This document shows, piece after piece, positions 57,835 to 64,000 of a stretch of DNA of 64,000 bases. A program made the position numbers and the translations under genes. Within the stretch, counting starts at the first letter, position 1. Every line of letters begins with the position of its first letter. The DNA is from Bradyrhizobium sp. NDS-1. Lineage in GTDB: Bacteria > Pseudomonadota > Alphaproteobacteria > Rhizobiales > Xanthobacteraceae. The notes beneath the pieces were generated by a model. That model had not been told where the DNA came from. It ran no database searches and worked only from the letters and a program-made list of their open reading frames with translations. Location: NCBI RefSeq assembly GCF_032918005.1, contig NZ_CP136628.1, forward strand, positions 62,001-126,000. Direction: 5' to 3'.

Positions 57835-57890
57835 TAGACGATGACGGGCGATGTGATCGTCGTGACGAAGAGACGGGAGACAGCGCGACA

Positions 57891-58526
57891 ATGGCGCGGC
57901 GAGCGACAGGAGCGGCGAAGCGTGAGGCCGTGGGGGAGGTCGTGCGGGATGAAAAGTTCAACGCGCGACGGATCGAGCTTGCCGAGGCCGCGCTCGAAAC
58001 GCTTGGCGAACTCGGCTTCGCACGCACCAGCCTGCGCGAGATCGCGCAGAACTCGGCCTTCACGCACGGCGTGTTCCACTATTACTTCAGCGACAAGCTC
58101 GACCTGATCTGCTGCTGCGTCCGTCACTATAAGGCGAGGTGCGTGACGCGGTATGACGATGTCGTAGCGACGGCAACGAGCCGCGAGGAGTTGCTCCAGG
58201 GTTTCCTCGCCAAGCTCGCAGCAACGTTGCAGACCGAAGCCCGCATGCACCGTCTCTGGTACGATTTGCGCTCGCAGGCGATGTTCGAGGCGGCGTTTCG
58301 CGAGGATGTGCTCGAAATCGACAAGAGCCTGGAAGCGATGATCTGGCGCATCGCGTCCCGCTACGCCGACTTCGCCGGCAAACGGCCGGCGTCGTCGCCC
58401 GCCGCGCTCTATGCGCTGTTCGACGGTCTGTTTCAGAGCGCGCTGCTCAAGCACCTCGCGGGTGACAGGACGGCGATTCCCGAATTGCTCGACGAAGTCC
58501 GGCGCCTGCTGCCGACGGTCTGCTGA
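57891..58526 (+). CDS. TetR family transcriptional regulator
   Basis: A 211-residue regulator. The HTH is ARRIELAEAALETLGELGFARTSLREIAQNSAFTHGVFHYYFSDKLDLICCCVRHY (about 25-80). The C-terminal helical domain has no recognisable ligand motif. ATG 57891 (MARRATGAAKREAV) is chosen by GGGAGACAG upstream; the frame is open further but overlaps the repeat at 57786. It probably represses the divergent SDR-reductase-ligase operon by binding the palindromes at 57685-57723. Confidence 0.93.
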   Translation: MARRATGAAKREAVGEVVRDEKFNARRIELAEAALETLGELGFARTSLREIAQNSAFTHGVFHYYFSDKLDLICCCVRHYKARCVTRYDDVVATATSREELLQGFLAKLAATLQTEARMHRLWYDLRSQAMFEAAFREDVLEIDKSLEAMIWRIASRYADFAGKRPASSPAALYALFDGLFQSALLKHLAGDRTAIPELLDEVRRLLPTVC

Positions 58527-58598
58527 AGCGCCGCAGCGGCGGTCACGACGGCGCGGCCGAAGATTCTGTCAGGGAATGGGCATGGCGAATGCGAGGCG

Positions 58599-59060
58599 TT
58601 ACGCCGCCGTCGCCGGCGGCAGCGCCAGCACCGAATAGATCGCCTGGGCGTCGCGCGAGGCACGGAGCTTCTTGGCGATGTCCTGGTCGCGCAGGAGGCG
58701 GGCGATGCGGGCGAGCGCCTTGAGGTGATCGGCGCCTGCGCCTTCTGGGGCGAGCAGCAGGAAGACCAGATCGACCGGCTGGCCGTCCATCGCCTCGAAA
58801 TCGATCGGACGATCGAGCCGCGCGAACAGGCCAAAGATCTTTTCGAGCTTGGGCAGCTTGCCGTGCGGAATGGCGACGCCGTAGCCGACCGCGGTGGTGC
58901 CGAGCTTCTCCCGCTGCAGCAGCACCTCGAACACGGAGCGCTCGTTCTGGCCCGTCAGCTCGGCGGCCTTGGCCGCGAGCTCCTGCAAGGCCTGCTTCTT
59001 GCTGTTGACCTTCAATGCCGGGAGAATCGCCTCGGGTGCGACCAGATCGGTAATCGGCAT
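58599..59060 (-). CDS. ptsN: PTS IIA-like nitrogen regulatory protein PtsN
   Basis: A 153-residue EIIA-Ntr of the nitrogen phosphotransferase system, which signals carbon/nitrogen state and potassium transport. The phosphorylated His66 lies in GYGVAIPHGKLPKL and FEAMDGQPVDLVFLLLAPEGAGADHLKALARIARLLRD is the family core. Last gene of lptC-lptA-lptB-rpoN-hpf-ptsN, the classic rpoN neighbourhood, 228 bases after hpf. Confidence 0.97.
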   Translation of the reverse strand: MPITDLVAPEAILPALKVNSKKQALQELAAKAAELTGQNERSVFEVLLQREKLGTTAVGYGVAIPHGKLPKLEKIFGLFARLDRPIDFEAMDGQPVDLVFLLLAPEGAGADHLKALARIARLLRDQDIAKKLRASRDAQAIYSVLALPPATAA

Positions 59061-59287
59061 GGAGGCTTTCCGAGGTGAATTAAACCGTCAGGTTCCGATT
59101 TGGCCAGCTTGATAGACCAAGCTGAGCCGGCGTCAATAACATGAAGCAGAAGGGGGACTTAGCCAAAGTCCTGCCAAGTCCAGATGTGGGGGGCTTCTAC
59201 TCCAACGCAATCCCGGTGCCAACTCCCGCGTGCGGCTTTGCCACGGTCATTGTTAAGGGCCGGGATCGTACGGGCTCCCGCCTCCTC

Positions 59288-59887
59288 CTAGCCGGCCTTG
59301 CCATCGACCTTGGCCCCCGGCGGATCGATCCAGCCCACATTGCCGTCCGCCCGGCGGTAAATGATGTTCACCCGGCCCGAAGACCCATGCTGGAAGACCA
59401 GGCAAGGCGCTCCGCTGAGATCGAGTTCCATGACCGCCTCGCTGACCGACAGCGGCTTCAACGAGGTGGTTTGCTCGGCGATGATGACGGGGCTGTAGCC
59501 GGTGACTTCCTCTTCGCCCTCCGGCGCCTCCAGCACATAGCTCGTCGCATCGAGCGCGGCCATCGCCTCGGAGGCGACGTGGGCCTTGCGGGCGGAGCGG
59601 TCCTTGAGCCGGTTCTTGTAGCGGCGCAGCCGCTTCTCGATCATCACCAGCGCCTGGTCGGCGCTGGCATAGGCGTCCGGCGCGTTCGAATCGGCCTCCA
59701 GCGTGATCCCCGAATCGAGGTGCAGGGCGCAATCGGTGCGGAAGCCGAAGCCGTCCTTGCTGAGCGTGATGTGGCCGGAATAATTGCCGTCGAAATATTT
59801 GCGCAGCACCTCGTCGGTGCGGTCGGCGACGCGGCCGCGCAGGGCCTCACCGACGCTGATGCTCTTGCCCGAAATCCGAAGAGTCAT
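59288..59887 (-). CDS. hpf: Ribosome hibernation promoting factor, long form (HPF/RaiA)
   Basis: A 199-residue long-type HPF. The N-terminal S30AE domain (MTLRISGKSISVGEALRGRVADRTDEVLRKYFDG...) sits in the 30S A/P sites; the C-terminal domain (TTSLKPLSVSEAVMELDLSGAPCLVFQHGSSGRVNIIYRRADGNVGWIDP) mediates 100S dimerisation. ATG 59887 is the family start; the open frame reaches 60010 through a repeat. It is between rpoN and ptsN. Confidence 0.95.
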   Translation of the reverse strand: MTLRISGKSISVGEALRGRVADRTDEVLRKYFDGNYSGHITLSKDGFGFRTDCALHLDSGITLEADSNAPDAYASADQALVMIEKRLRRYKNRLKDRSARKAHVASEAMAALDATSYVLEAPEGEEEVTGYSPVIIAEQTTSLKPLSVSEAVMELDLSGAPCLVFQHGSSGRVNIIYRRADGNVGWIDPPGAKVDGKAG

Positions 59888-59951
59888 GGATGCCTCGCTT
59901 GGTTTGCTCCTCAGCTGCGACGATGCGTCATCGCCGCTGAAGTCGTTCCCT

Positions 59952-60027
59952 GCGCATGATCTTCCCACGAACCCTTGCCGCGTTCGTGGGGAGAGGAAAA
60001 CGCCGTGCACTTTTCCAGATCATGCGC
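59952..60027. repeat. Nested inverted repeat between rpoN and hpf
   Basis: The outer arms GCGCATGATCT (59952-59962) and AGATCATGCGC (60017-60027) are perfect 11-base complements. Inside is a second perfect stem CCCACGAAC/GTTCGTGGG (59964-59972, 59982-59990). The outer arms and GCACTTTTCC are those of the repeats at 35777 and 57786, so this is a diverged member carrying an inner hairpin. It could end rpoN transcription or stabilise the message. Confidence 0.75.
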
Positions 60028-60084
60028 GTGCCTGGATCGGTTGCAAAGGGATGCCGAGAGTAACGCGATTTCGCGCCAGCGCAA

Positions 60085-61716
60085 TCAGGCCGGTTCGGGG
60101 TTGCGGGAACGATCGGACAAGGCGGTGGAGAGGACGTTGCCAAGAGCGCTCTGCTTGTCGCGGCGGCGTTGCACCGAGGAGGGTATGCGCATGGCTTCGC
60201 GGTACTTCGCGACCGTGCGGCGGGCAATATCAATGCCCGAAGCGCGCAAGCGTTCCACGATGGTGTCGTCCGACAGGATCGCGGCCGGCTCTTCCGAATC
60301 GATCAGCTGCTTGATGTGGTGGCGCACGGCTTCGGCGGAATGCGCCTCACCGCCGTCGGCGGAGGCGATCGAGGCCGTGAAGAAATATTTCAACTCGAAT
60401 GTGCCGCGATTTGTCGCCATGTATTTGTTGGCGGTGACACGCGACACCGTGGATTCGTGCATCTGGATGGCGTCGGCGACGGCCTTCAGATTGAGCGGAC
60501 GCAAATGCGCCACGCCGTGGGTGAAGAAGCCATCCTGCTGGCGCACGATCTCGGTTGCAACTTTCAGGATGGTGCGGGCGCGCTGGTCGAGCGCGCGCAC
60601 CAGCCAGGTCGCGTTCTGAAGCGCGTCGGTGAAATAGGACTTGTCGCCGTCCTTGCCGATCTTCTTCGAGAGCTGGGAATAGTAGGTCTGATTGACGAGC
60701 ACGCGCGGCAAGGTGTCGCTGTTGAGCTCGACATGCCAGCCGCCGTCGGGACCCGGACGGACATAGACATCGGGCACCATGGTCTGCAGACGCGCCGAGC
60801 CGAACTTCATGCCGGGCTTGGGATTGAGGCGGCGAATCTCGCCGATCATGTCGGCGATGTCCTCGTCGTCGACGCCGCAGATCTTGCGCAAGGCCACGAT
60901 GTCGCGCTTGGCGAGGAGATCGAGATGCTCGACCAGGGCCTGCATGGCGGGATCATAGCGGTCGAGCTCGCGGAGCTGGATCGCAAGGCATTCGCTCAAG
61001 TTGCGCGCACAGACGCCGGGCGGATCGAATTTCTGCAACACGGCAAGGACGCCCTCGACGTCGGCTTGCGATGCGCCGAGACGCTCGGCGGCCTGGCCGA
61101 GATCGCCCGGCAGATAGCCGGCCTCGTCGACGAGGTCGATCAGGTACTGGCCGATCATGCGCTGCGCGGGACCTGTGAAGGCGACCGAGAGCTGCTCGGC
61201 GAGATGGTCCGACAGCGTCATCTCGGCGGCGACGAAGGCTTCGAGATTGTAGTCCTCGTCGCCGGAGGCGCCGCCGCCCCATTCGGTATAGGTGGTCGGC
61301 GCTGCGTCCTGGGCATTGCGCGCCGCGGTCTCGGCCGGCTCCTCGGAGAAGACGTTGTCCAGGCCCGTGTCCAGGGTCTGCTCGATCTCGGCGCGGGTGC
61401 CGAGATCCTTGCTCATCCATTCTTCCTGGCCCGGCTCGAAGCCTTCGGCGCTGCCGCCAAAGCCGTCATCGCCCTGACCGTCACCCTGGCCGCCGGCCTC
61501 GTCGCCATCGCCGTAATGGCCGGCCTCGGCCGGGGCGTCGCCCGCGGGGGCCTCGTCATTGGCCCGTTCCAGCAGGGGGTTACGCTCGAGCTCTTCTTCC
61601 ACGAACGTCGTGAGATCGAGATTGGACAATTGCAGCAGCTTGATCGCCTGCATCAGCTGCGGCGTCATCACCAGCGACTGCGATTGCCGGAACTCTAATC
61701 TCTGCGTAAGCGCCAT
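60085..61716 (-). CDS. rpoN: RNA polymerase sigma-54 factor RpoN
   Basis: A 543-residue sigma-54. The Q-rich N-terminal region I (MALTQRLEFRQSQSLVMTPQLMQAIKLLQLSNLDLTTFVEEELERNPLLE) binds activators, an acidic region (GDAPAEAGHYGDGDEAGGQGDGQGDDG) follows, then the core-binding domain and the DNA-binding C-terminus with the RpoN box ARRTVAKYREAMRIPSS. It drives nitrogen and motility regulons. B. japonicum has two rpoN copies; which one this is cannot be told. Confidence 0.97.
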   Translation of the reverse strand: MALTQRLEFRQSQSLVMTPQLMQAIKLLQLSNLDLTTFVEEELERNPLLERANDEAPAGDAPAEAGHYGDGDEAGGQGDGQGDDGFGGSAEGFEPGQEEWMSKDLGTRAEIEQTLDTGLDNVFSEEPAETAARNAQDAAPTTYTEWGGGASGDEDYNLEAFVAAEMTLSDHLAEQLSVAFTGPAQRMIGQYLIDLVDEAGYLPGDLGQAAERLGASQADVEGVLAVLQKFDPPGVCARNLSECLAIQLRELDRYDPAMQALVEHLDLLAKRDIVALRKICGVDDEDIADMIGEIRRLNPKPGMKFGSARLQTMVPDVYVRPGPDGGWHVELNSDTLPRVLVNQTYYSQLSKKIGKDGDKSYFTDALQNATWLVRALDQRARTILKVATEIVRQQDGFFTHGVAHLRPLNLKAVADAIQMHESTVSRVTANKYMATNRGTFELKYFFTASIASADGGEAHSAEAVRHHIKQLIDSEEPAAILSDDTIVERLRASGIDIARRTVAKYREAMRIPSSVQRRRDKQSALGNVLSTALSDRSRNPEPA

Positions 61717-61806
61717 GAAGCAAGAACCGATCCAAAAAGTTGGTCCGATTTTTGCTTATCCTAGTCGGAGCCCGATGTACACGTCTTGACGAAACACAAA
61801 AACGGG

Positions 61807-62814
61807 CTAGAGGCGGAATTCCTCGCCAAGGTAAAGGCGGCGCACGTCCGGATCGGCGACGATCTCATCCGGGCTCCCCTCGGTCAAGATTTCGCCGGCA
61901 TAGACGATATAGGCGCGGTCGGTGAGGCCGAGCGTCTCGCGGACATTGTGGTCGGTGATGAGCACGCCGATGCCGCGATTGGTGAGATGGCGGACGAGAT
62001 CCTGGATGTCCCCGACCGCGATCGGGTCGATGCCGGCGAAGGGCTCGTCGAGCAGCATGTAGTTCGGACGCGTCGCCAGCGCACGCGCGATCTCGACGCG
62101 GCGCCGCTCGCCGCCGGACAGCGCGATCGACGGCGATTTTCGCAGCCGTGTGATGTTGAACTCGTCGAGCAGCGAGTCGAGCTGTTGCTCGCGCTTCTTG
62201 CGCGAGGGCTCGACCACTTCGAGCACCGCACGGATGTTCTGCTCGACGGTGAGGCCGCGGAAAATCGAGGCTTCCTGCGGCAGATAGCCGATCCCGAGCC
62301 GCGCGCGCTGATACATCGGCAGCTTGGTGACGTCGTGGCCGTCGAGCTCGATCGCGCCGTGATCGGCCTTGATCAAGCCGGTGATCATGTAGAACACGGT
62401 GGTCTTGCCGGCGCCGTTCGGGCCGAGCAGGCCGACCGCTTCGCCGCGCCGCACATAGATGCTGACGCCACGCACGACCTGACGGCTGCCAAAAGCCTTT
62501 TTCACGCCATGCACAGCCAGGAAGCCCGGACGCTTCAGGAGCTGCGGTGCGTCCGCGCCATTGGACCTGGCGGCAGCCCTGACAGGGTGAACCGCCTGCG
62601 GCCGCGGCTCCGCTTGATAGTCGTCCTGATAGTCACCCTGGAACTGGTCGGGCGCGTGCAGCGCCTGGTCACGGGCCGTCGGCGACACGTCCCGGATCGG
62701 GCTGGTCACGAGCCCGCCGACGCTGTCACCGAGCGCGGTGATGTCCTGACGCGCAAATCCTGGCCGGCCGCGCTTGGCGGGGCGCCGACGGAACATGCTG
62801 AAGAGATCGACCAT
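61807..62814 (-). CDS. lptB: LPS export ATPase LptB with an N-terminal extension
   Basis: A 335-residue protein, about 90 residues longer than usual LptB. Residues 1-96 ([20 protein letters not shown]...[14 protein letters not shown]) are low in order. The ABC domain starts at 97 with Walker A GPNGAGKT (131-138), [36 protein letters not shown] (signature, Walker B) and [11 protein letters not shown] (H-loop). It powers LPS transport with LptFGC. It follows lptA with about 220 bases between and precedes rpoN. Confidence 0.94.
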   Translation of the reverse strand: MVDLFSMFRRRPAKRGRPGFARQDITALGDSVGGLVTSPIRDVSPTARDQALHAPDQFQGDYQDDYQAEPRPQAVHPVRAAARSNGADAPQLLKRPGFLAVHGVKKAFGSRQVVRGVSIYVRRGEAVGLLGPNGAGKTTVFYMITGLIKADHGAIELDGHDVTKLPMYQRARLGIGYLPQEASIFRGLTVEQNIRAVLEVVEPSRKKREQQLDSLLDEFNITRLRKSPSIALSGGERRRVEIARALATRPNYMLLDEPFAGIDPIAVGDIQDLVRHLTNRGIGVLITDHNVRETLGLTDRAYIVYAGEILTEGSPDEIVADPDVRRLYLGEEFRL

Positions 62815-63035
62815 CCCCGCCTTCTAGCCTTTCGCGACGATCCTGCGCGAATTCGCGCGATCTGCCGCAGCGGCCTTTCGATTCGCCGATGCAGCATGAG
62901 TGAAGGGATGCCTCATGCCCAGTGAAACACGCCCAAAAGCGGCGGACCCCGCTTCGAAAGCCCTGCGCGCTAGATACAGTCTCGCCGGCCAAGCTTCAAC
63001 CTCGGTTCGGTCGCATCCGAACCAAGCCATTGAGT

Positions 63036-63764
63036 TCATTTCGGTTTACTTGCACCGGGCAATTGCAGAGGCGGCGCCCCGCCGGGCTTGCCTTGCCCCC
63101 CCTGGCCGCAATCACTGCCAGCACCCTGTGGCAGCAGGACCTGAACCCGACCGGTGTCCGACTCCACGCGAGACACGCCGGTCGTCATATCGACCTTCAG
63201 CCGGTCGCCGCGCATCACGTTCTTGCACTGTGTCATCACCACTTGACCGGAGCCGCCGCCGAACATGGTGATGAGGTTGGTCCTGGTGTCGAACACGGCC
63301 GTTTCGCCCGTCACCACCTGATCCTTCTGGGTGACCACGACGTTGCCCCGCGCCTCGAGCCGCTTGATCGAGGAGCTTCCGCCGGGTCCCGGCTGCGCCG
63401 ATTGCATCGGGGCGCCCTTGGTCCCCTTGGCCGCAGGCTGGGCCGTGGCCGGCTTGTCACCGCCACCCGAGTCGTAGAACACCACCAGCGTCTTCGAGGT
63501 CATGGTGGTGTCGCCCTGGATGACCTTCACGTTGCCGGAGAAGGTCGCCTCCTTCTTCTTGTCGTGCATCTCGAGCGCGGCGGCCTCGATCTGGATCGGC
63601 TGATCGCGGTTCTGCGTAAAGCCTTGCATCGCGTTGGGCGGAGCCTGCATGGCGCCTTGCGCACGCGCCGCACCCGTCGCGGCCAACGCGACGCCGATCG
63701 CCGCACCAAGAATGGCGCTCCGCTGATTGAGGTCGCGCGAAAAAAAGCCGGGCATGAAAATCAC
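63036..63764 (-). CDS. lptA: LPS transport periplasmic protein LptA
   Basis: A 242-residue protein with a signal peptide (about 1-36, AAIGVALAATGAARAQ) and the beta-jellyroll OstA domain (QPIQIEAAALEMHDKKKEATFSGNVKVIQGDTTMTSKTLVVFYDSG, AVFDTRTNLITMFGGGSGQVVMTQCKNVMRGDRLKVDMTTG), with a Pro/Ala/Gln insert of about 30 residues near 108. LptA bridges the inner and outer membranes for LPS. GTG 63764 overlaps the lptC stop (GTGA). Confidence 0.92.
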   Translation of the reverse strand: MIFMPGFFSRDLNQRSAILGAAIGVALAATGAARAQGAMQAPPNAMQGFTQNRDQPIQIEAAALEMHDKKKEATFSGNVKVIQGDTTMTSKTLVVFYDSGGGDKPATAQPAAKGTKGAPMQSAQPGPGGSSSIKRLEARGNVVVTQKDQVVTGETAVFDTRTNLITMFGGGSGQVVMTQCKNVMRGDRLKVDMTTGVSRVESDTGRVQVLLPQGAGSDCGQGGQGKPGGAPPLQLPGASKPK

Positions 63765-64000
63765 TTTGAATTGGCAGACTTGTTCTGAGGCGTACGTGTC
63801 TTCGCCGGCGGCGCGGGCTCGGATGGCGCAGGCTGCGCGGCGGCGGGCTCATCGAGCTTGTCCAGATGCATCACCACATTGCCTTCGAAGCGGATGACGT
63901 CGCCGCCTTCGGTGATGCGCAATTTATCCGCGGTCAGCGTGCCGTTGGTCAGCTTGACGTCGACGCGCTCGTCCGAGGAGACCGTGCCCTTGTTCATGTC
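63761..64000 (-). CDS. lptC: LPS export protein LptC, C-terminal part (5' end outside window)
   Basis: The last 79 codons of a gene entering from beyond base 64000. It has the OstA-like strand repeat RVDVKLTNGTLTADKLRITEGGDVIRFEGNVVMHLDKL and a Pro/Ala-rich tail (EPAAAQPAPSEPAPPAKTRTPQNKSANSK). Position before lptA supports LptC, the membrane-anchored transfer protein of the Lpt bridge. Its N-terminal anchor is not visible. Confidence 0.82.
   Translation of the reverse strand, partial: DMNKGTVSSDERVDVKLTNGTLTADKLRITEGGDVIRFEGNVVMHLDKLDEPAAAQPAPSEPAPPAKTRTPQNKSANSK

Larger units (their letters stand above)
57656..57890. other. Divergent intergenic region SDR operon / TetR gene
   Basis: Apart from the operators at 57685-57723 and the palindromic repeat at 57786-57834 I see nothing gene-like. 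Inverted GCGATGAG/CTCATCGC flanks ATCGGACGAATC at about 57741-57768. No -10/-35 pair convinced me. Confidence 0.5.

Overview
The window reads as chromosomal DNA of a Bradyrhizobium or a very close relative (Alphaproteobacteria, Hyphomicrobiales). The grounds are the high GC content, an Irr regulator with the GCPWHD heme motif and HHH site known from B. japonicum, a ROSE-type RNA thermometer before a small heat-shock gene, an IHF/SppA/AroA/Cmk/RpsA block next to trpFBA-accD-folC, and short palindromic intergenic repeats of the kind scattered through these genomes. Species identity is inference. I see no phage, insertion sequence, CRISPR array or conjugative gene. Most of the window is core genome.

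Layout. 1-2295: tail of an OxyR-like LysR gene, a GNAT acetyltransferase, an exported protein of unknown function and a glutathione transferase. 2413-5144 (minus): fabA-fabB-fabI, unsaturated and general fatty acid synthesis, divergent from irr (5498-5989), whose promoter carries hexamer repeats. 6162-13288: SH3-domain protein, 2-hydroxyacid dehydrogenase, divergent LysR / aldo-keto reductase pair, MoeB/ThiF-type adenylyltransferase, an exported pseudo-protease and an orphan ParA. 13482-18740: mutM divergent from ubiE-ubiB-coaBC-dut; coaBC has an N-terminal FitA/VapB-like ribbon-helix-helix domain and two 19-bp palindromes over its promoter. 18932-31364: divL (tyrosine in place of the H-box histidine), a tsaE-amgK fusion, a PilZ protein, a murU-like gene, addB-addA and trxA.

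31459-44817: an ATP-dependent DNA ligase, then a long minus-strand block made of a phosphoesterase, folC-accD-trpA-trpB-trpF, lapA-like, ihfB, sppA, rpsA and cmk-aroA. Transcription runs from aroA towards folC, with a clear intrinsic terminator after rpsA. 44978-48379: FYDLN-acid protein, tRNA-Ala(GGC), a GIY-YIG protein, the divergent ohrR/ohr pair with two palindromic operators, and a CaiB-type CoA transferase. 48601-52787: a complete ugpB-A-E-C importer with a 13-bp hairpin between ugpB and ugpA. 53047-53795: ROSE-controlled hsp20 and a DUF1150 gene, closed by a terminator.

53925-58526: an accessory-looking catabolic module (acyl-CoA synthetase, saccharopine-dehydrogenase-like reductase, SDR) divergent from a TetR regulator, with perfect palindromic operators between them. 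58599-64000 (minus): the lptC-lptA-lptB-rpoN-hpf-ptsN cluster, joining LPS export, sigma-54, ribosome hibernation and the nitrogen phosphotransferase branch.

The strongest candidate for something undescribed is the antitoxin-like DNA-binding domain fused to the essential CoA-biosynthesis enzyme CoaBC. It sits behind tandem palindromes that overlap a plausible promoter, with no toxin gene nearby. Second are the predicted catalytically dead trypsin-like protein (10956-12314) and the TetR-linked catabolic module.
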